This document shows positions 1 through 13,163 of a stretch of 64,000 bases of DNA, one piece after another. Positions within the stretch are counted from its first letter, which is position 1. Each line of letters opens with the position of its first letter. The notes below the pieces were generated by a model. It saw only the letters and a list, made by a program, of their open reading frames with translations, made no database searches and had not been told where the DNA came from. Origin of the DNA: Streptomyces coffeae. Its GTDB lineage: Bacteria; Actinomycetota; Actinomycetes; Streptomycetales; Streptomycetaceae. The position numbers and the translations under genes were made by a program. The stretch spans positions 372,001 through 436,000 of the forward strand of contig NZ_JAERRF010000005.1 of NCBI RefSeq assembly GCF_016741875.1, given 5' to 3'.

Positions 1-764
1 CCGCCTTCGGCCACCAGCTGATCGAGCTCGGCGCCTTCGCCGAGGCCGTGGTGGTCATCGACCACACCGGTGACGCCACCCTCGCCGCCAACGTCGAGTA
101 CGTGATCGGCGACGGCGCCAAGCTCACCGTGGTCTCCGTCCAGGACTGGGACGACACCGCCGTCCACGCCGGTCAGCACACCGCGCTGGTCGGCCGGGAC
201 GCAAGCTTCAAGTCCGTGGTCGTCACCTTCGGCGGCGATCTGGTGCGGCTCCACCCGCGAGTGGTCTACGGCGCCCCCGGCGGTGAGGCCGAGCTCTACG
301 GCCTGTACTTCACCGACAACGGCCAGCACCAGGAGCACCGCCTCTTCATCGACCACGACACCCCGCACTGCCGGAGCAACGTGGCCTACAAGGGAGCGCT
401 CCAGGGCAAGGACGCCCACGCGGTCTGGATCGGCGACGTGCTGATCCGCGCCGAGGCCGAGGGCACCGACACCTACGAGCTCAACCGCAACCTGGTCCTC
501 ACCGACGGCGCCCGCGTCGACTCGGTGCCCAACCTGGAGATCGAGACCGGCGAGATCGTCGGCGCCGGCCACGCCAGCGCCACCGGCCGCTTCGAGGACG
601 AGCAGCTGTTCTACCTGATGGCGCGCGGCATCCCGGCCGACGAGGCCCGCCGTCTGGTGGTGCGCGGCTTCTTCGCCGAGCTCGTCCAGCAGATCGGCAT
701 CCCCGAGCTGGAGGAGCGTCTGATCGACAAGATCGAGGCAGAGCTGGAGGCGTCCGTAGGATGA
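1..764 (+). CDS. sufD: Fe-S cluster assembly protein SufD (C-terminal part)
   Basis: The reading frame is already open at the window edge, so only the last 254 codons or so are present. SufD is a scaffold subunit of the SufBCD complex that assembles Fe-S clusters in the cytoplasm. The visible part has the repetitive beta-helix pattern of the SufB/SufD core (DNGQHQEHRLFIDHDTPHC, then a HASATGRFEDEQLFYLMARG stretch) and the typical helical C-terminus. The GTG at 48 is internal. The stop overlaps the next start (ATGA), and the order SufD, Rieske protein, SufC, SufS, SufU, SufT is the usual actinobacterial suf operon. SufB and the SufR regulator would lie upstream, outside the window. Confidence 0.93.
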   Translation, partial: AFGHQLIELGAFAEAVVVIDHTGDATLAANVEYVIGDGAKLTVVSVQDWDDTAVHAGQHTALVGRDASFKSVVVTFGGDLVRLHPRVVYGAPGGEAELYGLYFTDNGQHQEHRLFIDHDTPHCRSNVAYKGALQGKDAHAVWIGDVLIRAEAEGTDTYELNRNLVLTDGARVDSVPNLEIETGEIVGAGHASATGRFEDEQLFYLMARGIPADEARRLVVRGFFAELVQQIGIPELEERLIDKIEAELEASVG

Positions 765-1084
765 CCGACACCTTCGTACGCGCCTGCGCCCTGGCCGAGC
801 TCGAGGAGGACACCCCCAAGCGGGTCGAGCTCGAGGGGGTACCGATCGCCCTGGTCCGCACCGAGGGCGAGGTGTTCGCGGTCAACGACATCTGCTCGCA
901 CGCGAACGTCTCGCTGTCCGAGGGCGAGGTCGAGGACTGTCAGATCGAGTGCTGGCTGCACGGCTCCAGTTTCGATCTGCGCACCGGCAAGCCGTCCGGT
1001 CTCCCCGCCACCCGCCCCGTCCCCGTATACCCCGTAAAGATCGAAGGGGACGACGTACTCGTCTCCGTCACCCAGGAGTCCTGA
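761..1084 (+). CDS. Rieske-type [2Fe-2S] non-haem ferredoxin of the suf operon
   Basis: A 107-residue soluble Rieske ferredoxin. The cluster ligands are visible as C45-x-H47 and C64-x2-H67, the second inside CWLHGSSFDLRTG. No oxygenase domain is attached. It lies in the position where actinobacterial suf operons usually carry such a protein, coupled by a 4-bp ATGA overlap to sufD and 7 bp before sufC. A role in electron delivery for cluster assembly or repair is inferred from context; the sequence itself only shows the cluster-binding fold. Confidence 0.9.
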   Translation: MTDTFVRACALAELEEDTPKRVELEGVPIALVRTEGEVFAVNDICSHANVSLSEGEVEDCQIECWLHGSSFDLRTGKPSGLPATRPVPVYPVKIEGDDVLVSVTQES

Positions 1085-1091
1085 GGCACCC

Positions 1092-1856
1092 ATGGCAACG
1101 CTTGAGATTCACGACCTGCACGTCTCCGTCGAGGCCGAGGGCGGCCCCCGGGAGATCCTGCGCGGCGTCGACCTGACCGTGAAGCAGGGCGAGACGCACG
1201 CCATCATGGGCCCCAACGGCTCCGGCAAGTCCACCCTGGCCTACTCGCTGGCCGGTCACCCGAAGTACACGATCACCGGCGGCACCGTCACCCTCGACGG
1301 TGAGAACGTGCTGGAGATGTCCGTCGACGAGCGCGCCCGCGCCGGTGTCTTCCTCGCCATGCAGTACCCGGTCGAGGTCCCCGGTGTCTCGGTCTCCAAC
1401 TTCCTGCGGACCTCCGCCACCGCCATCCGCGGTGAGGCCCCCAAGCTGCGCACCTGGGTCAAGGAGGTCAAGGAGGCCATGGAGCGCCTCCAGATCGACC
1501 CGTCCTTCGCCGAGCGCAACGTCAACGAGGGCTTCTCCGGCGGTGAGAAGAAGCGCCACGAGATCCTCCAGCTGGAGCTGCTGAAGCCCGCCATCGCGAT
1601 CCTCGACGAGACCGACTCCGGCCTCGACGTGGACGCGCTGCGGGTGGTCTCCGAGGGCGTCAACCGGGTCCGTGAGTCCGGCCAGGTCGGCACCCTGCTG
1701 ATCACCCACTACACCCGCATCCTGCGGTACATCAAGCCCGACCACGTCCATGTGTTCGCCGCGGGCCGGATCGCCGAGTCCGGCGGCCCGGAGCTGGCCA
1801 ACAAGCTGGAGGAAGAGGGCTACGAGGCATACGTGAAGGGAGGCGCGTCCACGTGA
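1092..1856 (+). CDS. sufC: Fe-S assembly ATPase SufC
   Basis: A 254-residue ABC-type ATPase that powers the SufBCD scaffold. Walker A is GPNGSGKST at residues 40-48; the signature segment reads FSGGEKKRHE and Walker B is AILDETDSGLD, the SufC-specific form. Its length is normal for the family. The ATG at 1092 has a GAGG ribosome site 6 bp upstream. The stop is coupled to sufS by a GTGA overlap. Confidence 0.97.
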   Translation: MATLEIHDLHVSVEAEGGPREILRGVDLTVKQGETHAIMGPNGSGKSTLAYSLAGHPKYTITGGTVTLDGENVLEMSVDERARAGVFLAMQYPVEVPGVSVSNFLRTSATAIRGEAPKLRTWVKEVKEAMERLQIDPSFAERNVNEGFSGGEKKRHEILQLELLKPAIAILDETDSGLDVDALRVVSEGVNRVRESGQVGTLLITHYTRILRYIKPDHVHVFAAGRIAESGGPELANKLEEEGYEAYVKGGAST

Positions 1857-3109
1857 CACAGCTGCCGGGCCTCCTCGACACCGAGGCGATCCGCAAGGAC
1901 TTCCCCATCCTGGACCGCGTGGTCCACGACGGGAAGAAGCTCGTCTACCTGGACAACGCGGCCACGTCCCAGAAGCCGCGCCAGGTCCTGGACGCGCTGA
2001 ACACGTACTACGAGCGCTCCAACGCCAATGTCCACCGTGGTGTCCATGTGCTCGCCGAGGAGGCCACGGCGCTGTACGAGGGCGCCCGCGACAAGGTCGC
2101 CGGCTTCATCAACGCTCCCAGCCGCGACGAGGTGATCTTCACCAAGAACGCGTCGGAGTCGCTGAACCTCGTGGCCAACATGCTCGGCTGGGCCGATGAG
2201 CCCTACCGGGTGGACCGGGACACCGAGATCGTCATCACCGAGATGGAGCATCACTCCAACATCGTTCCGTGGCAGCTGCTCGCGCAGCGCACCGGCGCGA
2301 AGCTGAAGTGGTTCGGTCTCACCGACGACGGCCGTCTGGACCTGTCGGACATCGAGCAGGTCATCACCGAGAAGACCAAGGTCGTCTCGTTCGTCCTGGT
2401 CTCCAACATCCTGGGCACGGTCAACCCGGTCGAGGCGATCGTGCGCCGCGCCCAGGACGTGGGCGCCCTGGTCGTCATCGACGCCTCCCAGGCCGCTCCG
2501 CATATGACCCTGGACGTCCAGGCGCTCCAGGCCGACTTCGTGGCCTTCACCGGCCACAAGATGTGCGGCCCGGACGGGATCGGTGTGCTGTGGGGCCGCC
2601 AGGAGCTCCTGGAGGACCTGCCCCCGTTCCTCGGCGGCGGCGAGATGATCGAGACCGTCTCGATGCACTCCTCGACCTACGCCCCCGCGCCGCACAAGTT
2701 CGAGGCCGGTACGCCCCCGATCGCCCAGGCCGTCGGCCTCGGCGCGGCGGTGGACTATCTGACCTCGGTCGGCATGGACAACATCGCCCGCCATGAGCAC
2801 GCCCTCACCCACTACGCGGTCGGCAGGCTCCTGGAGGTCCCCGATCTGCGCATCATCGGCCCCGCCACGGCCGAGGAGCGCGGTGCCGCGATCTCCTTCA
2901 CGCTCGGCGACATCCACCCCCACGATGTGGGGCAGGTGCTCGACGAGCAGGGCATCGCGGTCCGGGTCGGCCACCACTGCGCCCGCCCCGTCTGCCTGCG
3001 CTACGGAATTCCCGCTACCACGCGGGCGTCGTTCTATCTGTACTCCACCCCCGCCGAGGTCGACGCCTTGGTGGAGGGCCTGGAGCACGTACGGAACTTC
3101 TTCGGGTAG
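1853..3109 (+). CDS. sufS: Cysteine desulfurase SufS (group II)
   Basis: A 418-residue PLP enzyme that removes sulfur from cysteine as a persulfide for Fe-S assembly. The PLP lysine is K236 in FTGHKMCGPDG, and the persulfide cysteine is C376 in RVGHHCARPVC, the RxGHHCA form of SufS rather than IscS. It starts with GTG, overlapping the sufC stop by 4 bp, with a GGGAGG site upstream. SufU, encoded next, is the expected sulfur acceptor. Confidence 0.97.
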   Translation: MTQLPGLLDTEAIRKDFPILDRVVHDGKKLVYLDNAATSQKPRQVLDALNTYYERSNANVHRGVHVLAEEATALYEGARDKVAGFINAPSRDEVIFTKNASESLNLVANMLGWADEPYRVDRDTEIVITEMEHHSNIVPWQLLAQRTGAKLKWFGLTDDGRLDLSDIEQVITEKTKVVSFVLVSNILGTVNPVEAIVRRAQDVGALVVIDASQAAPHMTLDVQALQADFVAFTGHKMCGPDGIGVLWGRQELLEDLPPFLGGGEMIETVSMHSSTYAPAPHKFEAGTPPIAQAVGLGAAVDYLTSVGMDNIARHEHALTHYAVGRLLEVPDLRIIGPATAEERGAAISFTLGDIHPHDVGQVLDEQGIAVRVGHHCARPVCLRYGIPATTRASFYLYSTPAEVDALVEGLEHVRNFFG

Positions 3110-3119
3110 GGGCGACCGC

Positions 3120-3584
3120 GTGAAACTGGATTCGATGTACCAGGACGTCATCCTGGACCACTACAAGAACCCCCATGGACGGGGCCTCAGGGACGGCGAC
3201 GCAGAGGTACACCACACCAATCCCACCTGCGGTGACGAGATCACCCTGCGGGTGCGGCTCGACGGCGAGACGATCGAGGACGTCAGCTATGAGGGCCAGG
3301 GCTGTTCGATCAGCCAGGCCAGCGCGTCCGTGCTCAATGAATTGCTGGTGGGCAAGGAGCTGAGTGAGGCTCGCAGGATCCAGGAGACGTTTCTGGAGCT
3401 GATGCAGTCCAAGGGGCAGACCGTTCCGGACGACGCCATGGAGGAGGTGCTGGAGGACGCGGTCGCGTTCGCCGGTGTCTCCAAGTACCCGGCCCGAGTG
3501 AAGTGCGCCCTGCTCAGCTGGATGGCGTGGAAGGACGCCACCGCGCAGGCGCTGGGCGAGACCGCTGGAGGGAAGACCGCATGA
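3120..3584 (+). CDS. sufU: Zinc-dependent sulfurtransferase SufU
   Basis: A 154-residue SufU-type IscU relative that accepts sulfur from SufS. The three conserved cysteines are in NPTCGD, GQGCSIS and VKCALLSW, and the SufU-specific insertion between the second and third is present. The GTG at 3120 gives the standard start (MKLDSMYQDVILDHY); the same frame stays open upstream inside sufS, but that part is a shadow. The stop overlaps the next gene as ATGA. Confidence 0.95.
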   Translation: MKLDSMYQDVILDHYKNPHGRGLRDGDAEVHHTNPTCGDEITLRVRLDGETIEDVSYEGQGCSISQASASVLNELLVGKELSEARRIQETFLELMQSKGQTVPDDAMEEVLEDAVAFAGVSKYPARVKCALLSWMAWKDATAQALGETAGGKTA

Positions 3585-3916
3585 GTGACGACGTGACGAC
3601 CACCAAGCCCGCCAGCGAGGAAGAGGTCCGCGAGGCCCTGTACGACGTCGTCGACCCCGAGCTGGGGATCGACGTGGTCAACCTCGGGCTGATCTACGGC
3701 ATTCACATCGACGACGCCAATATCGCCACCATCGACATGACGCTGACGTCCGCGGCCTGTCCGCTGACCGATGTCATCGAGGACCAGGCGAAGTCCGCGA
3801 CCGACGGCATCGTCAACGAGCTGCGGATCAACTGGGTCTGGATGCCGCCGTGGGGTCCCGACAAGATCACCGACGATGGCCGTGAGCAGCTTCGCGCCCT
3901 CGGCTTCAACGTCTGA
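3581..3916 (+). CDS. sufT: SufT / PaaD-like DUF59 metal-sulfur cluster protein
   Basis: A 111-residue MIP18/DUF59 protein. It carries the family motifs DPELGIDVVNLGLIYGI and TSAACPLTDVIEDQ, whose cysteine is the conserved functional residue. As the last gene of the operon it probably helps mature Fe-S proteins, a role known for SufT in other bacteria. Its ATG overlaps the sufU stop, and a strong hairpin follows 22 bp after its stop. Confidence 0.93.
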   Translation: MSDDVTTTKPASEEEVREALYDVVDPELGIDVVNLGLIYGIHIDDANIATIDMTLTSAACPLTDVIEDQAKSATDGIVNELRINWVWMPPWGPDKITDDGREQLRALGFNV

Positions 3917-3937
3917 GCAGCCTCACCGCACCTTTAC

Positions 3938-3972
3938 GTGGGACCCGTGACCTGTGCTGTCACGGGTCCCAC
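3938..3972. terminator. Bidirectional hairpin terminator after the suf operon
   Basis: A perfect 14-bp stem (GTGGGACCCGTGAC with its complement) and a 7-nt loop lie between sufT and the convergent gene that ends at 4002. There is no T-run, as is usual for actinomycete terminators, so it can serve both strands. Confidence 0.85.
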
Positions 3973-4001
3973 ACGCGTCCACCGGCCGTGGCCGGGCGGG
4001 G

Positions 4002-4595
4002 TCACAGTCCCAGCCAGGTCCGCAGACGCGCGATTGTCGAGGCGCGGGTGCGCAGCTCGAACCAGACCGTCTTGCCGTGCGCCGTGGGCCGTGCGCCCCA
4101 GCTGGCGGAGAGCTGGTCGAGCAGACGCAGACCGCGCCCGTTCTCCGCGTCCAGGCGGGCGTGGAGCAGCCGGGGCTGGTCCGGCGAACCGTCGGCGATG
4201 TCGCAGCGCAGTCGCCGCCGCCGCGGCGAGTGGATCAGCCGCAGCTGGATCGGGCCCCAGGCGTGCCTGAGCGCATTGGTGACCAGCTCGCTGACCAGCA
4301 GCTCGGCGGTCTCGGCGTGCTCATGCAGATCCCATTTGGCCAGCTGGTCCCGGGTCATCCCCCTGGCCTGGGAGACGGCCCGCGCACTGCGGTCCAGCGG
4401 GTGGAGCACATCGCGGTGCCGACGCTGTTCGTTCACGAGCCAGGCCAGAACGCGGCCCACACGGAGGACGAGATACCGGACCAGCCGCATGAACCGTCGC
4501 ATGGCCCGTCGTGACCCGGATGCCATACGGTGTCGCACGGGCGGCCTCGGGGACATCGCCGTCCGGTCGTGTCCTGTGCACAGAGTGCTGCTCAT
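4002..4595 (-). CDS. ATP-binding anti-sigma-factor-like protein (HATPase_c, RsbW/SpoIIAB type)
   Basis: A 197-residue protein with a basic N-terminal segment rich in Arg (about residues 15-45) and a C-terminal GHKL ATPase domain. The N-box is ELLVSELVTNALRHA and the G-box region is GRGLRLLDQLSASWG. Such small ATPases regulate sigma factors or act in phosphorelays in Streptomyces; the partner is unknown. I chose the ATG at 4595 because it has a GAGGAGGG site directly upstream; the frame can also start at a TTG at 4628. It converges on the suf operon across the 3938-3972 terminator. Confidence 0.85.
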   Translation of the reverse strand: MSSTLCTGHDRTAMSPRPPVRHRMASGSRRAMRRFMRLVRYLVLRVGRVLAWLVNEQRRHRDVLHPLDRSARAVSQARGMTRDQLAKWDLHEHAETAELLVSELVTNALRHAWGPIQLRLIHSPRRRRLRCDIADGSPDQPRLLHARLDAENGRGLRLLDQLSASWGARPTAHGKTVWFELRTRASTIARLRTWLGL

Positions 4596-4808
4596 GGCCC
4601 CCTCCTCATGTTGCTCATGTGCAGCCAAGACGTCCGAGTCATCCGTGTCATGGCCCTCACCGTCCCTTTGCGTCGTCCACGGCGGGAATCCGGCTGATGC
4701 CTCTACGCTGCATCGCGCGCCGGACGGTCGGCATTAGGGGGACCCCCCAGGATGACCCCCAACCCCCCGGGGACGCCTCCGACCTCGTACGGAGAGGGTG
4801 CGGCGGTG

Positions 4809-5346
4809 CTACCGGTCCAGGGTCACCGACGCCAGCTGCCGCAGCTCACGTGCCAGGCGCCCCAGGGCGTCGGTGCGCTGAGCGGTCTCGTCCAGGACCT
4901 CGGCGGGCAGGGTGCCGTCGGCGATGGCCGAGACGGCGTCGGCCAGCCTGCCGAGCCGTTCCTCGGTCCGCTCCAGCCTGCCTCTCAGCAGAATGCTGTT
5001 GACCCTGGAGGTCAGCAGCAGCGAGTCCAGCGGTTTCGGCAGATAGTCCTCCGCGCCCAGTTCCAGACAGCGGATGACACTGTCGAGGTCGCCGACGGCC
5101 GACATCATGATGACCGGTGTCCGGCTCAGCCGCTGATCATGCTTCATCAGCTCAAGGGTCGCGTAGCCGTCCATCTCCGGCATGAGGATGTCCAGCAGCA
5201 CCAGATCGAAGTCGCTCTCGCGCAGCATCCGCAGGGCCGTGAGCCCGTTCTCGGAGGTCGCCGTCTCCAGCCCCGCCACCTCCAGGCGGTAGGTGAGCAT
5301 CATGCGATTGGTCCGGTCGTCGTCCACGACCAGGACGCGTCCTTTT

Positions 5347-5357
<11 letters not shown>
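4809..5357 (-). CDS. Response regulator, receiver domain with C-terminal helical tail
   Basis: A 182-residue stand-alone receiver. The acidic pocket is VVDDD, the phosphoacceptor lies in [14 protein letters not shown], the switch Ser in VIMMSA and the Lys in YLPKPLD. After the receiver (about residues 1-125) comes a short amphipathic helical tail, not a DNA-binding domain, so output is probably through protein contact. Its start overlaps the end of the hybrid kinase gene by 11 bp, so it is the third gene of the regulator/kinase operon and a likely acceptor of that kinase's phosphate. Confidence 0.9.
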
Positions 5358-9318
<3,961 letters not shown>

Positions 9319-9321
9319 GGC

Positions 9322-12207
9322 TCACCCCGGGGCCGGTGTGGAGAAGGTCCTTGCGGACTTCTCGGCGAGCTCGTGCCGGCCGGCCACGCCGAGCTTCCGG
9401 TAGATGCTGGAGAGATGGACCTCCACGGTCTTGGTGGTCACGAACAGATGCTGGGCGATCTCCCGGTTGGTCTTCCCCTGGACGGCGAGTTCGTGGACCC
9501 GCTGTTCTCCCGGCGTCAGCGACTGGAGGCCGGTGACCGCGTGGCGGTGGGGCCGGATCCCCGCCAGATGCAGTTCATCGAGGATCTGCCGGACGAGGGG
9601 GGCCGCCTTGCGGGCCTCGGCGATGTCCAGCGCGTCGCTGAGCGCGTCCCGGGCCTCGCGCCGCTTGCCGTGCCGGCGCACCGCCGCACCGTAGTCCGCC
9701 AGTGCCTTGGCGTATTCCAGACGGGCGGGCGATTTCCGCAGTCGGTCCACCGCCTCCCGCAGCAGGGGAAGATCGGCCTCGCCCTCGGCCAGGGCTCCCG
9801 CGACGCGCAGCGCACGGCCGAGGGCCCTGGGCGCGCTCCAGTAGCGGGCCGACCGCAGTTCCGCGGTGGCCAGGGCCCTGGCCTCCTGGTCGCGTCCCAG
9901 CAGATGCAGGCACACCGCGGCTTCGGACTGCCAGGGGACGATGGCGGGGTTCTGCCCGCCCGCCGCGCTGAAGGACCGACCCGCGGCGAGGGCGGCGTCG
10001 AGGGCCTCGGCGGTACGGCCCCGCATGCGCAACAGCCGCGCCCTGCTGTGCAGCACGTAGTACATCAGCCCGGTGATGGGTGCGGGATCGGGAACGCCGG
10101 TCCACTCCAGGGCTTTCCCGGCCTCGTCCAGGGCTCCCCGCTCCAGCAGTGCCTCGGCGTGGACGGGGCCGAGGACCAGCCGGCGCAGGCGCACGGACGA
10201 TGTCTCCACGGCGCGCATCGCGGTCAGGGCGTCGGCGGTGGCCTCCTCGAGGTTGCCGCGGCACAGCCAGGCCAGCGACCGGTAGGTCAGGGCCCCGGTC
10301 AGCCCGTTCAGCGAACCCTCCCGGTGTGCCTGCTCGACCGCGGCGTCCAGGCTGCCCATCACCTCGTCCCGGTCCGCGCTGATCAGGGCCAGCCAGCCGA
10401 AGGACACCGAGATCTGTCCGTTGGGCTGCTGGGCCGCGGGGGCGTCGCGGAGCGCGCTCCGGGCCCGCAGGACCGCCCGCGGATCACCGATGATCGCGTC
10501 ATGTCCGGCGATGACGCAGTCCAGGGACCTGCCGCCGGGACCCGGGTGGGGCACGGCGGAGCGCAGCTCGGACACCTGGCTCAGGATGTCCTCGCGCATG
10601 TCCTGCCGTCCGGGCTCGTAGAGCGGGATCGACAGGATGCAGGCGTGGAGCTGATTCCGCAGTTCGGTGTCGTCCGGTGCGGTGTCGGCCAGCGCCCTGC
10701 GCCACACCGCCAGCGCTTCCCCGGCGCGCTGGAGCAGCAGCAGCGCATTGCCCAGCGCGAGCGCGATCTCCACCCGCCGCCGTGACGGTCCGGCGAGGGC
10801 GAGCGCCTCCTCGAGATAGGGGACGGCTCCCGCGGTGTCCACGTGCCGCATCGCGTTGCCGAGCGCGGAGAGGAGGTCCAGTCGCGTCCGGGGCGGCGGG
10901 GGCTCGGCCAGACAGCGGCGCAGACATGTCGCGGCGGTGCCCGGGGAGCCGCGGGCCAGTGCGCTGTTCGCGGCCGTCCACAGCATGCCGACCGTCTCGT
11001 CGTCGCCGCAGGGCAGTGTCCGCAGCAGGTGCGGGGCCACGGTCTCGACCTCCGCCGTGGAGGTCTTCAGCAGAACGGCGGCCTTGCGGTGTGCGCGGTG
11101 GCGGTCGGCGGGGGGCATCCCCTCGTAGATCACGGCACGGACCAGCGGATGGACAAATCCCAGCCGGGTCCTCAAGGCGTTCGACGAGTCCGTGAAGAGG
11201 ATCTGCGCCTGTTCGAGGCCCTTGGCCGCTTGCAGCGCGTCCTCCAGGGGAAGCTCCGCCAGCTCCGCCGCATGCGCCACCTCCGCTCCCTCCCCCAGCA
11301 CCGCGACCGCCCGGGTCAGCGCCACGCAGTCCTCGGGGAGGCGCCGCATCCACACCGCCACCCGCCGGGCCACCGCGCGGGGGCCCACCGCGTAGACCTG
11401 GGGGATGTTCGCGGCGTTGGCCGCGACGCCCTCGGCGGCGAGCGCCTCGGCGAGTTCCTTCAGCAGCAGGGGATTGCCTCCGGTCGCCGCACAGCAGGCG
11501 GACAGGAAGTGCTCGTCCCGCGGTGCGGGGCAGCCGGACTTCGCGAACTGGGCCGTGATCAGTGAGGTCGCGGCGGCCGGGCTCAGCTTGGAGGGGGCCA
11601 GCACTACGGAGGGCGGCGTGGTCACGATCTGGTCGAGCAGTTGTGGCTGGGTGCCGAGTCCGAACGGCCTCAAGGTGCCCACCACACAGCAGCCGAGATC
11701 CTCCAGGCGCGGCATCAGATGGTTCAGGAACCGCAGCGAGTCGCCGTCCGCCCAGTGCAGATCGTCGATCAGCAGGGCGAGCGGCTGCCGTTCGCAGATA
11801 TCGGCGGTCAGCCAGTACAGACCGTGCGGAATCGAGAAGTCGCCGCCCCGCGAGTCTTCCGGGACCACCCGCTCCAGCACAACGGCCGCCTGGCCCGCCG
11901 CCCCGGACATGACGCGCCGGCGTTCCTGGGGATCCATATGCGCCAGCAGCGGTTCGAACAGCTGCCGCACCACACCGAAGGGAAAGTCGCTCTCCAGCTC
12001 CGACCCGCGCGCAGTCGCCACCTGAAGGCCCGCGGATCCGGCCATCCGCTTGCCCTCGGCAAGCAGGCTGGTCTTGCCGATTCCGGGAGCTCCCTCGATC
12101 ATGACGGCTCCGCCATGGCCCTCCCGGGCCGCCCCCATCGCCTTCTGCAAGACCTCGAGCTCGCCGCTTCGCTCAAAAAGGTCAGCGCTATGCGGCATAT
12201 GTTCCAT
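9322..12207 (-). CDS. Large LuxR-family transcriptional regulator with N-terminal AAA ATPase (LAL type)
   Basis: About 961 residues from the ATG at 12207. An N-terminal AAA domain has Walker A GAPGIGKTSLL (about residues 39-49) and Walker B LALLIDDLHWADGDS. A long alpha-helical TPR-like middle follows, and a C-terminal LuxR helix-turn-helix (LTPGEQRVHELAVQGKTNRE, then VEVHLSSIYRKLG). LAL proteins are usually pathway activators. The frame is open to 12294, but those first 29 codons would cross the divergent SMR promoter and lack family similarity, so I reject them. No strong ribosome site is visible, so the start is uncertain by a few codons. It leads the operon with the hybrid kinase and response regulator. 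Confidence 0.9.
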   Translation of the reverse strand: MEHMPHSADLFERSGELEVLQKAMGAAREGHGGAVMIEGAPGIGKTSLLAEGKRMAGSAGLQVATARGSELESDFPFGVVRQLFEPLLAHMDPQERRRVMSGAAGQAAVVLERVVPEDSRGGDFSIPHGLYWLTADICERQPLALLIDDLHWADGDSLRFLNHLMPRLEDLGCCVVGTLRPFGLGTQPQLLDQIVTTPPSVVLAPSKLSPAAATSLITAQFAKSGCPAPRDEHFLSACCAATGGNPLLLKELAEALAAEGVAANAANIPQVYAVGPRAVARRVAVWMRRLPEDCVALTRAVAVLGEGAEVAHAAELAELPLEDALQAAKGLEQAQILFTDSSNALRTRLGFVHPLVRAVIYEGMPPADRHRAHRKAAVLLKTSTAEVETVAPHLLRTLPCGDDETVGMLWTAANSALARGSPGTAATCLRRCLAEPPPPRTRLDLLSALGNAMRHVDTAGAVPYLEEALALAGPSRRRVEIALALGNALLLLQRAGEALAVWRRALADTAPDDTELRNQLHACILSIPLYEPGRQDMREDILSQVSELRSAVPHPGPGGRSLDCVIAGHDAIIGDPRAVLRARSALRDAPAAQQPNGQISVSFGWLALISADRDEVMGSLDAAVEQAHREGSLNGLTGALTYRSLAWLCRGNLEEATADALTAMRAVETSSVRLRRLVLGPVHAEALLERGALDEAGKALEWTGVPDPAPITGLMYYVLHSRARLLRMRGRTAEALDAALAAGRSFSAAGGQNPAIVPWQSEAAVCLHLLGRDQEARALATAELRSARYWSAPRALGRALRVAGALAEGEADLPLLREAVDRLRKSPARLEYAKALADYGAAVRRHGKRREARDALSDALDIAEARKAAPLVRQILDELHLAGIRPHRHAVTGLQSLTPGEQRVHELAVQGKTNREIAQHLFVTTKTVEVHLSSIYRKLGVAGRHELAEKSARTFSTPAPG

Positions 12208-12265
12208 TATGCGTGCTTCGGCTGCCCTGTGATCGGTCACCGGTACCCAGAGTGCTCCGTTGCTA

Positions 12266-12302
12266 TGTACGGCCGTACGCATCGTTGTGTACACTCGTAC
12301 GC
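12266..12302 (+). promoter_or_regulatory. Candidate promoter/operator of the SMR-TetR operon, possibly leaderless
   Basis: A 12-bp palindrome GTACGGCCGTAC (12267-12278) and a direct repeat CGTACGCAT (12274-12282 and 12296-12304), two helical turns apart, lie just before the SMR start. A TACACT -10-like hexamer at 12290-12295 would place transcription start within a base of the ATG at 12303, implying a leaderless mRNA. The TetR regulator encoded downstream is the likely binder. This is inference from position and symmetry. Confidence 0.45.
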
Positions 12303-12623
12303 ATGGGGTATCTGATGCTCTCCGGCGCGATCATGGCCGAGGTTCTGGCCACCACCGCGATGAAGTACAGCGACGGCCTCAGTCGGCTGTGGCCCTCCAC
12401 GGCGACCATCGCCGGGTATCTGATCGCTTTCGCCCTGCTCGCCCAGACCCTCAGAACCGTCTCCGTCGGCACCGCCTACGCGATATGGGCCGGGGCCGGG
12501 ACCGCCGTGATCGCCGTCATCGGCATGGTCTTCCTCGGGGAGACCGCGACCGCCGCCAAGGTGATCGGCGTGCTGCTGGTCATCGCCGGGGTCGTGGTGC
12601 TCAACCTCGGCGGGGCGCACTGA
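12303..12623 (+). CDS. Small multidrug resistance (SMR) efflux protein, EmrE/QacE family
   Basis: A 106-residue, four-helix inner-membrane drug/proton antiporter. The membrane-embedded essential glutamate is E13 in GAIMAEVLATTAMKYSDG, equivalent to EmrE E14. The family motif GTAYAIWAGAGTAVIAVIGM is present and length is typical. Its stop overlaps the following TetR gene (TGATG), so pump and regulator are co-transcribed. Substrates are probably lipophilic cations, as for the family. Confidence 0.95.
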   Translation: MGYLMLSGAIMAEVLATTAMKYSDGLSRLWPSTATIAGYLIAFALLAQTLRTVSVGTAYAIWAGAGTAVIAVIGMVFLGETATAAKVIGVLLVIAGVVVLNLGGAH

Positions 12624-13162
12624 TGCCGCGCCGCTACGACCCCGGACGGCGGCAGCGGATCATCGACGCCGCGATCACCGTGGTCGGCGAGCGCGGCATC
12701 GGCGGGCTGAGCCATCGCACGGTGGCCGCCGAGGCGGACGTTCCGCTCGGCTCGACCACCTACCACTTCGCCACCCTCGACGATCTGCTGGTCGCCGCCC
12801 TCCGCCAGATCAACGCCGACTGGCTGGCGGAGCTGGAGCGCTGGGAGCGTACCGCCGACCCCGCCCGCCCGCTCGCCGACGAGCTGCTGCGGCTGATCGA
12901 GACACTGCTGGCCGGCGACCGCACCCGGCTTGAGCTGGAGTACGAGCTGTACTTCGCTGCGCTGCGCCGGGAGTCGGTCCGGCCCATCGCCGCCGCCTGT
13001 CCGGACGAGGTGGCCGCCCTGCTGGCGCGCCGGACCGGCGACCTGGGCACCGCACGGGCGGTGGCGGCGCTGCTGGACGGGGTGATACTCCAGGTACTGC
13101 TGACCGGCAGACCGCTGGAGCGGACCGAGGTACGGGCAGCGCTGGAACGGCTCACCGGCTGA
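12623..13162 (+). CDS. TetR/AcrR-family repressor of the SMR pump
   Basis: A 179-residue protein with an N-terminal TetR helix-turn-helix (DAAITVVGERGIGGLSHRTV, then VPLGSTTYHF) and a variable ligand-binding C-terminal half. It is translationally coupled to the SMR gene, which strongly suggests it represses that operon and senses a pump substrate. The palindrome and repeats upstream of the pump are candidate operators. Confidence 0.92.
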   Translation: MPRRYDPGRRQRIIDAAITVVGERGIGGLSHRTVAAEADVPLGSTTYHFATLDDLLVAALRQINADWLAELERWERTADPARPLADELLRLIETLLAGDRTRLELEYELYFAALRRESVRPIAAACPDEVAALLARRTGDLGTARAVAALLDGVILQVLLTGRPLERTEVRAALERLTG

Positions 13163-13163
13163 T

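Noticed and set aside
12208..12294. 29-codon N-terminal extension of the AAA-LuxR regulator
   Set aside because: It would lie inside the divergent efflux promoter and is not family-like.
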